NCBI RefSeq assembly: GCF_011065895.1
Contig: NZ_JAALCR010000001.1
Span: forward strand, 434,001-498,000
DNA: 64,000 nucleotides
Origin: Paludisphaera rhizosphaerae
Lineage (GTDB): Bacteria; Planctomycetota; Planctomycetia; Isosphaerales; Isosphaeraceae
Direction of reading: 5' to 3'
Below the pieces are notes generated by a model. That model made no database searches, had not been told where the DNA came from, and was given only the letters and a program-made list of their open reading frames with translations. Each line of letters opens with the position of its first letter. The first letter of the stretch is position 1. Shown here in pieces: positions 38,709 through 51,383 of the stretch. The position numbers and the translations under genes are program-made.

Positions 38709-40115
38709 ATGCGCCGAACGATCCTGCCGCTTCTCGTACTCCTGGGCGTTTCCTCGGCCCAAGCCGCCGTCCCCGTGGGAGTCGCGAAGATCGACGTCAC
38801 CCCCTCGCGCCCCGTGCTGCTGGCGGGGTACGGGCATCGCGTGGGCGAGTCGCTGGGGATCGACGTGGGGCTCTCGGCCCGGGCGCTGGCGATCGGGGAA
38901 GACCCGGTGGTGCTCGTGGCCGTCGAGAACTGCGGCATGCCGGCGGAATTCATCGCCGAGGTCCGTCGCCGCGTCACCGAGCGGGGCGGGTTCGACCCGT
39001 CGAAGCTGACGATCTCCTGCACCCACACGCACAATTCGCCGACCCTGGAAGGCTACGCCCCATTCATCTGGGAGGGCCGCGATACGCCCGAACAACGCGA
39101 GCACACGGCCGCCTACACGAAGGACCTGGCCGGGAAGATCGTCGACGTCGCCCTCGCGGCCGTCGCCGACCGCAAGCCGGCCGACCTTTCCTGGGGGCAG
39201 GGACGGGCGACGTTCGGCGGCAATCGTCGCGTCATGGTGAACGGCCAATGGAAGGGCTTCGGCTTCGCCGAGAAAGCGCCCGTCGATCACAGCCTTCCGG
39301 CGCTCTTCGCTCACCGGGACGGTAAGGTCGTCGCCGTCTGGGCGAACTACGCCTGCCACTGCACGAGCGCCGGCAGCGAGAACCGCGTCGGCGGCGACTG
39401 GGCGGGCTTCGCGGCGACGGAGATCGAACAGGCCAACCCCGGCGCGACGGCTCTCGTCACCATTGGCTGCGGCGCGGACGTTGGGCCTCAGCCGACGGGC
39501 AACCTGGACTTCTCCCGCCGCCACGGTAAAGCCCTGTCTGAGGCCGTCGGTCGAATCGCGTCGTCAACGCTCACGCCGCTGAAGAGTGCCCCGGAACTGA
39601 TCGTCAAGGAGATCGACCTGCCGCTGGCGACTCTCCCCACGCGCGAGCACTGGGAGAAGGAAGCGAAGCGGACCGATTTCCAGGGACGACACGCCCAGCG
39701 GATGATCCGCCAACTCGAAAGCGGCGGCAAACTGCCGACGGTCGTGCCTTACCCCGTCACCGTCTGGCGGTTCGGCGACGACCTGGCCATCGTCTTCCTC
39801 CCGGGAGAGGTCACGGTGGACTACGCCGTCCGCCTGAAGAACGAGATGGATTGGACACGCCTCTGGATCAACGGCTGGTCGAACGGCGTCCCCGGCTACA
39901 TCCCCTCGCGTCGGATCCTCGCCGAAGGCGGCTACGAGGCCGACTTCTCCCAGATCTACTATGCGTGGCCCACGAAGTACGACCCGGCCGTCGAGGATCT
40001 CATCGTGTCGACCGTCGAGGGCCTCATCGGCGAGCCCTTCCGACGCAAGGCCGACACCCCCACCCCCGATTTCCTGAGCGTCCCCGAGGCGTTGATCCCG
40101 TCGATGAAAAAGTGA
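38709..40115 (+). CDS. Exported neutral/alkaline ceramidase N-terminal-like protein
   Basis: A 468-residue secreted protein. A signal peptide (cleavage after SSAQAA, ~19) is followed by a domain related to the N-terminal region of neutral/alkaline non-lysosomal ceramidases. Conserved patterns include AKIDVTPSRPVLLAGYG near 27, SCTHTHNSP near 103 with two metal-ligand-type His residues, ANYACHCTSAGS near 218 and GCGADVGPQP near 255. In true ceramidases these His residues bind zinc at the active site. Similar domains are frequent in planctomycetes as stand-alone proteins with unknown substrate. It begins 20 bases after the exporter ATPase stop, so it may be read through from that operon. Confidence 0.82.
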   Translation: MRRTILPLLVLLGVSSAQAAVPVGVAKIDVTPSRPVLLAGYGHRVGESLGIDVGLSARALAIGEDPVVLVAVENCGMPAEFIAEVRRRVTERGGFDPSKLTISCTHTHNSPTLEGYAPFIWEGRDTPEQREHTAAYTKDLAGKIVDVALAAVADRKPADLSWGQGRATFGGNRRVMVNGQWKGFGFAEKAPVDHSLPALFAHRDGKVVAVWANYACHCTSAGSENRVGGDWAGFAATEIEQANPGATALVTIGCGADVGPQPTGNLDFSRRHGKALSEAVGRIASSTLTPLKSAPELIVKEIDLPLATLPTREHWEKEAKRTDFQGRHAQRMIRQLESGGKLPTVVPYPVTVWRFGDDLAIVFLPGEVTVDYAVRLKNEMDWTRLWINGWSNGVPGYIPSRRILAEGGYEADFSQIYYAWPTKYDPAVEDLIVSTVEGLIGEPFRRKADTPTPDFLSVPEALIPSMKK

Positions 40116-40332
40116 CTCGGTGAGCCGCTGATCGACTCATTTCGAGCGTCAAACTCGATGGAGCGGGTGGTCCTGGCGGGCCACCCCTCCCTCTCGGTCA
40201 TCCCTGAAGCCTCGCGGGCGACACCGACGGGCTTCGCATGCCGCCGGTCGAGAATCGTCGATCAAGAGCGTCCTGTAAATCGAGGACGGCTTCGCGGCGG
40301 CGTGTGATCGCCCCCAATCGGAGCCAAGCTCC

Positions 40333-41364
40333 TCAATCGGCGAACTCCCTGGCCAGGAAGGCGGCGGCGCGGTCCCAGGCGTCGGCGGCGGCCTGGAAGT
40401 CGGCGGGCATGGCGTGGACGGTGGCTGGGGTTTCGACCCGAGCGGGGCGGGCGGCGGTTTTCAGGAGTGGGATCTGGGCGCTCGGGCCATCGGCCAGGCG
40501 GTTCTCGACCCCCGGCGAAACGATCGCGTCGGCCAGCTTCCTGGCGGCCTCGGGGTGGGGGGCGTTCTTGATCAGGCAAAGCGTGTTGGGGATAAACAGG
40601 GTCCCCATCTGGTCGGGGTTCCGGTCGGGGTAGATGATCGCCACCGGCGCGCCGGCCTCGAACTCGCCCATGGCGTCGTCGGTGTCGGTCATGCCGAAGG
40701 CGATCTGGCCGGATGAGACAGCCTGGGCCACCTGTTTGTTCCCCGAGAGGACCTGTACGCCGTTCGCCTTCAGACGCTGAAAGTAGTCCTTGGCCTTGTC
40801 GTCGCCCCACGAGGCGAAGAGGCAAGCGGCGTGGGTGGCCGTTGTGCCGAAGAGCGGCTTGGCGATACCGATCTTCCCCTTCCAACGTGGGTCCAGGAGA
40901 TCCTGAATCCCCTTCGGCCTCTCAGCCTCCGGGACGAGGTTCTTGTTGACGATCAGAATTCGAGCCCGCGCCGCGAAGCCGTACCAGGTGCCGTCGGAGT
41001 CGACGAAGGTCGGCGGCAACTCCCCCGCGGCGCTGGGGTGAAACGGCTGCAACAGCCCCTTGCGCTTGAGCCGGATCGTATTGAGGATCTCGTTGTTCCA
41101 GAAAAGGTCGCAGCGAGTGTTGACCGACTCCGCCATGATCGTGTTCACCAGGCCGACCGTCTTGGTGCTCTCGACGTCGTACTTGGGCCGAAGCGTCAGG
41201 CCCGCGCGTTTAGCCAGGTCCCTCAAGACGGGGTCTGAGAACTCGCGGTCGAGAGACGCATAAACGACGACGGTCCCATCCTCGGCCTTCGCGGTCGGCG
41301 CGGCGGATGCGCCCAGCAGCAGCGCAAGGCCGAGGAGGCCCGTGGTGGTCGTCATTCGGATCAT
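40333..41364 (-). CDS. Periplasmic iron(III)/type-1 ABC solute-binding protein, orphan
   Basis: A 343-residue exported binding protein of the Fe(III)-transport (SBP_bac_6/FbpA-like) family. The signal peptide ends near APTAKA (~27). Typical segments are VVVYASLDREFS, LFWNNEILNTIRLKRKGLLQ, PKGIQDLLDPRWKGKIGIAKP and IIYPDRNPDQMGTLFIPN. In FbpA the metal-binding Tyr pair lies near the C-terminus; I do not see it clearly here, so the ligand may be organic or phosphonate-like. The ATG at 41364 has GAGGAG upstream; the frame's earlier starts lack one. Neither a permease nor an ATPase gene of the same system is adjacent, so it is an orphan. It is divergent from the oxidoreductase gene. Confidence 0.82.
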   Translation of the reverse strand: MIRMTTTTGLLGLALLLGASAAPTAKAEDGTVVVYASLDREFSDPVLRDLAKRAGLTLRPKYDVESTKTVGLVNTIMAESVNTRCDLFWNNEILNTIRLKRKGLLQPFHPSAAGELPPTFVDSDGTWYGFAARARILIVNKNLVPEAERPKGIQDLLDPRWKGKIGIAKPLFGTTATHAACLFASWGDDKAKDYFQRLKANGVQVLSGNKQVAQAVSSGQIAFGMTDTDDAMGEFEAGAPVAIIYPDRNPDQMGTLFIPNTLCLIKNAPHPEAARKLADAIVSPGVENRLADGPSAQIPLLKTAARPARVETPATVHAMPADFQAAADAWDRAAAFLAREFAD

Positions 41365-41456
41365 GGCGTTTCTCCTCATCGCGGCCGGTCTCTGACAGAA
41401 GTCATCGAGAGTAGGGCCGTGACGACGGCGAGTCAAGCGTTGGGGGGAGTGGGTCG

Positions 41457-41485
41457 TTGCCCCGGCCTTTCCGGCGCGCTAGAGT
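41457..41485 (+). promoter_or_regulatory. Promoter of the Gfo/Idh/MocA gene
   Basis: TTGCCC at 41457-41462 and TAGAGT at 41480-41485 with a 17-base spacer; start near 41492, leaving a leader of about 50 bases to the ATG at 41545. Confidence 0.45.
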
Positions 41486-41544
41486 CGGCGCTGTGCGAGA
41501 ACGGTCCGAGACGAAAGCGTCTCTCCCACCCCAAGGACCCCGCC

Positions 41545-42873
41545 ATGAAGAATCCGTCCGACGAACGAGGCGGCTCCAGCCGCCGAGGCTTTCTCAACAC
41601 AGCCGCGAGCCTGGGCGCCGCCGCGGCCTTCCCGACGGTCATCCCCGGTTCCGCGCTGGGCAAGGGGGGCGTCGTCGCCCCCAGCGAGCGGATCAACCTG
41701 GGCGTGATCGGCTACGGCCCACGCTGCAAGTACGACATGGGGCCGATGCTGGCCCAGCCCGACGTTCGCTGCGTCGCCATGTGCGACGTTCAGACCCAGC
41801 GCCGCGAGGAGGGTAAGGAACGCGTCGACAAGCACTACGGCGACCAGAAGTGCGACGCGATCGTCGACTTTCGTGAGCTGCTGGACCGCAAAGACGTCGA
41901 CGCCGTCCTGATCGCCACGGGCGACCGCTGGCACGGACACGCCTCGATCCTGGCCGCGAGGGCCGGCAAGGACGTGTACAGCGAAAAGCCCTGCGCCATG
42001 ACGATCGACCTGGCGATCAAGCTGGCCGACACGTTCAAGGAGACCGGCCGCGTCTTCCAGGCCGGCACCCAGCGGCGCAGCGTTCCCAACTTTGAGTACG
42101 CCGTGAACCTGGCCCAGTCCGGGAAGCTAGGCAAGCTCAAGACGCTGTTCGCCTCGGTCTACACGCCGGCGCTGGTGACCCAGTGGCTCCCCTCCCAACC
42201 GACGCCCAAGAAGGACGTCATCGACTGGGACCTCTGGCTCGGCCCCGCGCCCTGGCGGACGTTCAACGAGGCCTACGCCGCAGGCCGCTGGCGCGACCAC
42301 TTCGACCTCGACGCCGGCGTCCGGCTGCTGGACTGGGGCGTCCACACCGTCGATCTCTGCCAGTGGGCCAACGGCGCCGATGAGACGACCCCGATCTTGT
42401 TCGAGCCGGCCGAGACCCGCATCACCGCCAAGTACGCCAACGGCGTCGAACTGGTCCTCGACTTCCTCAAGACGCCGTTCGGCGAGCGCACGGGCTGGAT
42501 CACCGCCCTGGGGACTTGCCCCGTCCGGTACGTCGGCACCGACGGCTGGGTCGAAACGGGCGACAACGGCGGCCTGGAACTCCAGCCCGAGCCGCTCAAG
42601 GCCGGCCTGAAAGACCTGCCGACGGTCGCCCACAACAGCGGCCTGGACGTGGGCGCCCACGCACGCAACTGGCTGGATTGCATCAAGACCCGTGGCAAGC
42701 CGGCCGCCAACGTGGAGGTCATGCGGAACTCCCACATCGCCTGCCACGCCGCCGCACTCTCCTGGCTGCTGGGCCGCAAGCTGGAGTTCGACCCGACCAA
42801 GTTCGCCTTCGTCAACGACGACGAGGCCAACAGCCTGCGCTCCCGGCCGGTCCGGGAACAGTGGAGAATATGA
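41545..42873 (+). CDS. Tat-exported Gfo/Idh/MocA family oxidoreductase
   Basis: A 442-residue NAD(P)-dependent oxidoreductase with a twin-arginine signal (SSRRGFLNTAAS, Arg13-Arg14; cleavage near 40). The Rossmann part contains LGVIGYGPRCKYDMGP near 53 and the conserved catalytic-site motif SEKPCAM near 150. The C-terminal half has the usual alpha/beta domain (WDLWLGPAPWRTFNEAY, GVHTVDLCQWANG). Such exported enzymes are numerous in planctomycetes and probably act on sugars or inositols. The ATG at 41545 follows CCAAGGACC. It stands divergent from the orphan binding protein across a 180-base gap. The substrate is not known. Confidence 0.9.
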   Translation: MKNPSDERGGSSRRGFLNTAASLGAAAAFPTVIPGSALGKGGVVAPSERINLGVIGYGPRCKYDMGPMLAQPDVRCVAMCDVQTQRREEGKERVDKHYGDQKCDAIVDFRELLDRKDVDAVLIATGDRWHGHASILAARAGKDVYSEKPCAMTIDLAIKLADTFKETGRVFQAGTQRRSVPNFEYAVNLAQSGKLGKLKTLFASVYTPALVTQWLPSQPTPKKDVIDWDLWLGPAPWRTFNEAYAAGRWRDHFDLDAGVRLLDWGVHTVDLCQWANGADETTPILFEPAETRITAKYANGVELVLDFLKTPFGERTGWITALGTCPVRYVGTDGWVETGDNGGLELQPEPLKAGLKDLPTVAHNSGLDVGAHARNWLDCIKTRGKPAANVEVMRNSHIACHAAALSWLLGRKLEFDPTKFAFVNDDEANSLRSRPVREQWRI

Positions 42874-43168
42874 TTCGCTGAACGCTCGGCGGGTCGATTC
42901 GGAATCCCCGATCGGCCCGTCGATCGACCTTGCCTCCATCCGGGATTCGGATATCTTGCTCGGCGCGAGATTCCGCGAACCCCTCGTTTCGAACCGATGG
43001 TGCGGACGAGGACCAGGCCGGCTCTGGCATATCTGTAGTGAAGAGGCCGGCCTGGGAGCGATCAGAGAGGGACGCGACGCGTCGCGATCGGCTCCTGCGG
43101 GTCGATCGAACGCGGCTTCCGGTCGCTTGCGCGCCGGAGCCGCGGCTCTCCAAGGATGGAGACGAAGC
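42874..43168. other. Intergenic region upstream of PpiC-like lipoprotein gene
   Basis: 295 bases. CCAGGCCGGC at 43013-43022 is the exact complement of 43046-43055, giving a 10-bp stem with a 23-base loop. A TTGCCT (42930-42935) and TATCTT (42952-42957) pair, 16 bases apart, is a weak promoter candidate for the downstream gene. Confidence 0.4.
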
Positions 43169-44899
43169 ATGAAGAGACTGACCCTCGCCGCGGCCCTGGC
43201 CGGACTCGCTTTCGCCGGCTGCGCGCAATCCCGATCCGCCAAGCTGCCGGACGAGCCGGACGCGCAGCCCGTCGGGCTGGTGCCGGTGCCGTCGATCCAC
43301 GAGACGATCAACCGTGGCTCGAACCCCGCGGTCGCCCGAACAACCCTCCCCGACCCGTCGAACCCCAACTGGTCGGGCGCGCCGTTGGTTTCGCCCCGAG
43401 CGGCGACGGGCCTTGCGCCAAGCGTGGCCTCGTCCGACGGCCGGACCGGCCCCATGCCGACCCGGGACGCCTCCGCCGTGGCAACCCGCTTGAGCGAGCC
43501 GCCTCGCGAGCTGCCCAACGCGCCGACCGCCGCCGAACCGGCCGATGCCGGGCCGAGTCTCCCCCCGATCATCGAGGCCGCCCCCGCCGCCGAGCCCGCG
43601 CCGGCCGAACCGCCCCCCGAGATGACCCTATCCCCGGCGGCCGAGGCGACCCCAGCCCCTGAGCCCGTCGGCGATCCGCTCCTGGGCCCGAATCCCCAGT
43701 TGATGCCGGATATGAAGCCCGCGCCCGCGGCCTCACCGGTTGGCGAGCCCTTGCAACCGTCGGCCTCCACCCTGGAACCCGCCCCGGAGCCGGACCCGGA
43801 ACCGGCCCCCGCCCCGGGCAGCGGCAGTCCCTCCGCCTCGTTGAGTCCCGCTCCGCGCGGAGATTCTGCCGTTCAACAGGTCTCCACGGCGTCGGCCCCG
43901 GTTGTGGCCGACGTCGTCGACACGAACTGGAAGCAGGCCACTCGCGCCGCCGCCCGCGTCGGCGACGAGGTCATCACCCTTGGCGAGCTGGTCACGGCGG
44001 TCAAGGACACGGTCCGCAAGCAGGGAGGCGACGTCGGCCGGCTCTCCAGGCAGGAGAAGAACCTCGTCGCCCAGCACATCCTCAACGCCCTCATCGAGCG
44101 GTCGCTGATGGTCCAGGAAGCCAAGCACCAGTTGAAAACCAAGGACAAGCAATTGGTGAAGATCCAGGAAGCCGCGGACACCGTCTGGCGAGAGACCGAA
44201 CTCCCCCCTTTGCTCCGCCAGTACAGCGTCGAGAACGAGCAGCAGCTCGCCCACAAGCTTGAAGAAGAGCGCCGCTCGCTGGGCGCGATGAGACAGAACT
44301 TCCGCCAGGAGTTCCTCGCCTACGCCTTCATGGAGCAGAAGCTCGGCAAGGTTGAGGTCGCCCTCCCCGAGATGCTCAAGTACTACGAGGCCCACCGCGA
44401 CGACAAGGCAAACCAGCGGCCCCCGGCCATCGTCTGGCGCGAGATCCTGATCGACAAGCGCCGGCACGCCTCGCCTGAAGAAGCCCGCCGCAAGGCCGAC
44501 GTCCTGCTCGATCGCCTCCGCCGAGGCGAGGACTTCGCCGCTCTCGCCGCCGCCGAGAGCGAGGCGCCGGCCAAATTCAAGGCCAACGGCGGCCTCATGG
44601 AGACAGCGCCCGGCAGCTACATCGTCGCCGCAGTCAATCAAGCCATCGAGACCCTCCCCCTGAACGCCGTCGGCGACGTCGTCGAAGGCCCCGAGAGCCT
44701 CCACATCCTCCGCGTCCAGGAACGTCGCGCCGGCGGGCCCGCCACCTTCGCTGAGCTGCAAGACTCGATCCGAGCCGCCCTCCGCGCTGAGAAGGGGGAA
44801 GGCCGACGTAAAGTCCTCGTCGAGGGCCTCCGCAAGAAGACCCTGATCACGACGATCTTTGACGGGACCGAGAGCGACCCGAACCTGGTCCGCCGCTGA
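43169..44899 (+). CDS. PpiC/SurA-type peptidylprolyl isomerase lipoprotein
   Basis: A 576-residue secreted chaperone-like protein. A lipoprotein signal ends at Cys18 (LAFAGC). Residues ~35-250 are Pro/Ala/Glu-rich and probably disordered, a spacer that could cross a thick envelope. A SurA-like N-terminal helical domain follows (about 262-395, EVITLGELVTAVKDTVR). Next comes a parvulin rotamase region (about 405-520: IVWREILIDKRRH, KADVLLDRLRRGEDFAAL). A helical tail closes the protein. Such proteins help fold outer-membrane or surface proteins. The rotamase core is short and lacks a clear copy of every catalytic residue, so it may act mainly as a chaperone. The start has AAGGATGGAG upstream. 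Confidence 0.85.
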   Translation: MKRLTLAAALAGLAFAGCAQSRSAKLPDEPDAQPVGLVPVPSIHETINRGSNPAVARTTLPDPSNPNWSGAPLVSPRAATGLAPSVASSDGRTGPMPTRDASAVATRLSEPPRELPNAPTAAEPADAGPSLPPIIEAAPAAEPAPAEPPPEMTLSPAAEATPAPEPVGDPLLGPNPQLMPDMKPAPAASPVGEPLQPSASTLEPAPEPDPEPAPAPGSGSPSASLSPAPRGDSAVQQVSTASAPVVADVVDTNWKQATRAAARVGDEVITLGELVTAVKDTVRKQGGDVGRLSRQEKNLVAQHILNALIERSLMVQEAKHQLKTKDKQLVKIQEAADTVWRETELPPLLRQYSVENEQQLAHKLEEERRSLGAMRQNFRQEFLAYAFMEQKLGKVEVALPEMLKYYEAHRDDKANQRPPAIVWREILIDKRRHASPEEARRKADVLLDRLRRGEDFAALAAAESEAPAKFKANGGLMETAPGSYIVAAVNQAIETLPLNAVGDVVEGPESLHILRVQERRAGGPATFAELQDSIRAALRAEKGEGRRKVLVEGLRKKTLITTIFDGTESDPNLVRR

Positions 44900-44929
44900 T
44901 CCGGCCGACCGCCCCTCCCGCGGTCGCCG

Positions 44930-44958
44930 TTGCCCCGAAAGCCCTCCAAGGGTATTCT
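44930..44958 (+). promoter_or_regulatory. Promoter of small Cys-containing protein gene
   Basis: TTGCCC at 44930-44935 and TATTCT at 44953-44958, spaced 17 bases, 56 bases before the ATG at 45014. Confidence 0.45.
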
Positions 44959-45013
44959 GACCCCGCCCGGCCTCTTCCTGCGAAAGGCCGCCCTCAGAAC
45001 GGGAGTCGACCCG

Positions 45014-45310
45014 ATGGAGCCCCCCCGACGCTTCCACTACCGGCCGATCTGCTCGGCCGTCGGCTGCACCGAGACGGCCGTCTACAAGGTCGGCGCTCCC
45101 TGGAGCGACGGGACCCGCCGCGAGTTGAAGAACTACGGCCTCGCCTGCCCCGCCCACTGCGACCCCCAGCTCGAACGCGCCCGCATCAACCGCAACGGCC
45201 TGAAGCTGGAGCCCGGCGAAACCATGGGCGACGTCCGCCTCTTCCTCCTCGACCCCGACCGCCGTGATACCGACTTGCAGAGCGTCGGCGAGGACGCCGC
45301 CACCGCTTGA
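45014..45310 (+). CDS. Small conserved cysteine-containing protein, function unknown
   Basis: A 98-residue soluble protein. Two cysteine pairs are visible: CSAVGC near residue 12-17 and CPAHC near 46-50. They could form a single zinc site. Between them is a mixed-charge segment (VYKVGAPWSDGTRRELKNYG), and the C-terminal half is acidic. I recognise no family. The open frame begins at 44930 on the promoter, so the ATG at 45014 is preferred. It is followed within 37 bases by the heparinase-like gene on the same strand and may share its transcript. Confidence 0.55.
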   Translation: MEPPRRFHYRPICSAVGCTETAVYKVGAPWSDGTRRELKNYGLACPAHCDPQLERARINRNGLKLEPGETMGDVRLFLLDPDRRDTDLQSVGEDAATA

Positions 45311-45347
45311 AACCCGCCCCCGGGACGGAATCCGGAGCCGATCCAGG

Positions 45348-49573
<4,226 letters not shown>

Positions 49574-49614
49574 TCCGACCTTCCGGGTCTCGTAGAACGG
49601 GCGAAACGAATGCA

Positions 49615-49650
49615 GGCGTCGGCGCGCGGGGAGAACCCCGCGCCGACGCC
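49615..49650 (+). terminator. Terminator hairpin after thiC
   Basis: A stem of about 16 bp (with one bulged base) around an AGAA loop, about 40 bases after the thiC stop, followed by CTGTCTTG. Confidence 0.7.
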
Positions 49651-49693
49651 CTGTCTTGCGCCCCTCGAACGGCCCCGGGCCGGAAGGCATTCC

Positions 49694-51136
49694 ATGAGTC
49701 GCCTCCGCGGGTTCCTCCCCCTCGCGACGTTGGCCGCACTGAGCTTCGCCACCGCCAGGGCCGAGGAGCCGAAGCACCGCTTTCCGACCGGGGTCAGCCC
49801 GGACGGCCGTTACCTGACGGGTAAGGACGGCGAGCCCTTCTTCTACCTGGGGGACACGGCCTGGGAACTCTTTCACCGCAGCACTCGCGAGGAGGCTGAT
49901 CGCTACCTCGCCGACCGCGCCCGCAAGGAGTTCACCGTCGTCCAGGTCGTTGCGCTGGCCGAATTCGACGGACATTCCGTCCCGAACGCCTACGGCCACC
50001 TGCCGCTCGTCGACCTCGACCCAACGCGGCCCGACGTGAAGGACGGCCCGGCGAACGACTACTGGGATCACGTCGACTTCGTGGTCGACCGCGCCAACGC
50101 TCTTGGGCTGACCATCGGCCTCTTGCCCACATGGGGCCGTTACTGGCACGACCCGATCAAGGACGGCAAGCCCCTGTTCAACGCGGCCAACGCCGAGACT
50201 TACGGCCAATGGATCGGCCGCCGCTATGGCGGCAAGGGAGTGATCTGGATCCTGGGCGGCGACCGGAAGGTTGAGAACGACGAGCAGCGAGCCGTGATCG
50301 AGGCGATGGCCCGTGGACTTCGCGCCGGCGAAGGCGGGCATCCTCTGATCACCTTCCACCCTCGCGGCGGCGGCGGATCGTCGGAGTATTTCCACAAGGC
50401 CGACTGGCTATCGTTCAACATGCGTCAGAACGGTCACAACACCGATTTCACGGGCTCGTATGAGAACACCCGCAAGGACTACGACCTCCAGCCCGCCAAG
50501 CCGGTGATCGACGGAGAGCCCATCTATGAGGCTCACCCGATCTCGTTCAACGCCGCTCGCAACGGCCACTCGATCGCCGCCGACGTGCGCCGGCCGCTCT
50601 ACTGGGATCTGTTCACCGGGGCCTGCGGCCATACCTATGGCCACCACTCCATCTGGCAGATGTGGCAACCCGACCGCAAGCCGATCAACAACCCGCTCGT
50701 CCCGTGGACCGAGGCCCTCGACGCCCCCGGCGCAGCTCAAATGAAGTATGGTCGTCGGCTGATCGAATCCCGGCCGATCACCAGCCGGATCCCCGATGAC
50801 TCGCTGATCGTCGTCGACCGCGTGCCGACGTCCGTCCCAGGCGCGGGCCGCTACCGATTCGTCGCCACCCGCGACCGCGAAGGGACCTTCGCCATGATCT
50901 ACGCCCCCATCGGCCGGGCGTTCTCCGTAAACCTGAAGGCGATCAAAGGGCCTCGAATCCACGTGTGGTGGTTCGATCCCCGGTCGGGCCTGGTCGTGGA
51001 CGACGGGGAGATCGCCAACACCGGCGAATCTCGGTTCGAGCCGATGCCCTGGGGCGAGGCATTGGATTCAGTGTTAGTTCTGGACGACGCTTCGAAGAAC
51101 TACCCGCCGCCGGGGCAACCGCTCTCAAAGGACTGA
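49694..51136 (+). CDS. Exported DUF4038 glycoside-hydrolase-like (apiosidase-type) protein
   Basis: A 480-residue secreted TIM-barrel enzyme. A signal peptide (cleavage after TARAEE, ~23) precedes a DUF4038 barrel typical of GH140 apiosidases. Its conserved segments are [12 protein letters not shown] near 55, [15 protein letters not shown] near 85 and [14 protein letters not shown] near 185, where the Asp in GGDR is the acid/base candidate. The [13 protein letters not shown] segment near 275 supplies the second carboxylate. The C-terminal portion (about 385-480) is a beta-sandwich of the DUF5060/4038 partner type. It probably cleaves a branched plant or algal glycan. It follows the thiC terminator, so it needs its own promoter, which I could not place. 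Confidence 0.82.
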   Translation: MSRLRGFLPLATLAALSFATARAEEPKHRFPTGVSPDGRYLTGKDGEPFFYLGDTAWELFHRSTREEADRYLADRARKEFTVVQVVALAEFDGHSVPNAYGHLPLVDLDPTRPDVKDGPANDYWDHVDFVVDRANALGLTIGLLPTWGRYWHDPIKDGKPLFNAANAETYGQWIGRRYGGKGVIWILGGDRKVENDEQRAVIEAMARGLRAGEGGHPLITFHPRGGGGSSEYFHKADWLSFNMRQNGHNTDFTGSYENTRKDYDLQPAKPVIDGEPIYEAHPISFNAARNGHSIAADVRRPLYWDLFTGACGHTYGHHSIWQMWQPDRKPINNPLVPWTEALDAPGAAQMKYGRRLIESRPITSRIPDDSLIVVDRVPTSVPGAGRYRFVATRDREGTFAMIYAPIGRAFSVNLKAIKGPRIHVWWFDPRSGLVVDDGEIANTGESRFEPMPWGEALDSVLVLDDASKNYPPPGQPLSKD

Positions 51137-51383
51137 GATACACACAAAACATATGCGAAAATGTTCCGCAACCACTCTTGAAGGGCCATGAACCTGAGTC
51201 GAGTCGGTCCGCGCTCGATCCCATGGAGGGGTTCCCGAACAGAGCAACTGAAGGCCGAGCGAGGCCTCTTCAAGCCAGGGGCTGCTCCTTTCGGACTGGA
51301 TATGCAGCCTTCCCAGAGGGACGGCCTGCGATCGCTCGTGGTGCCGACACGTGCTCAGGGATCTCCGATTCCCTCAGGCGTTC

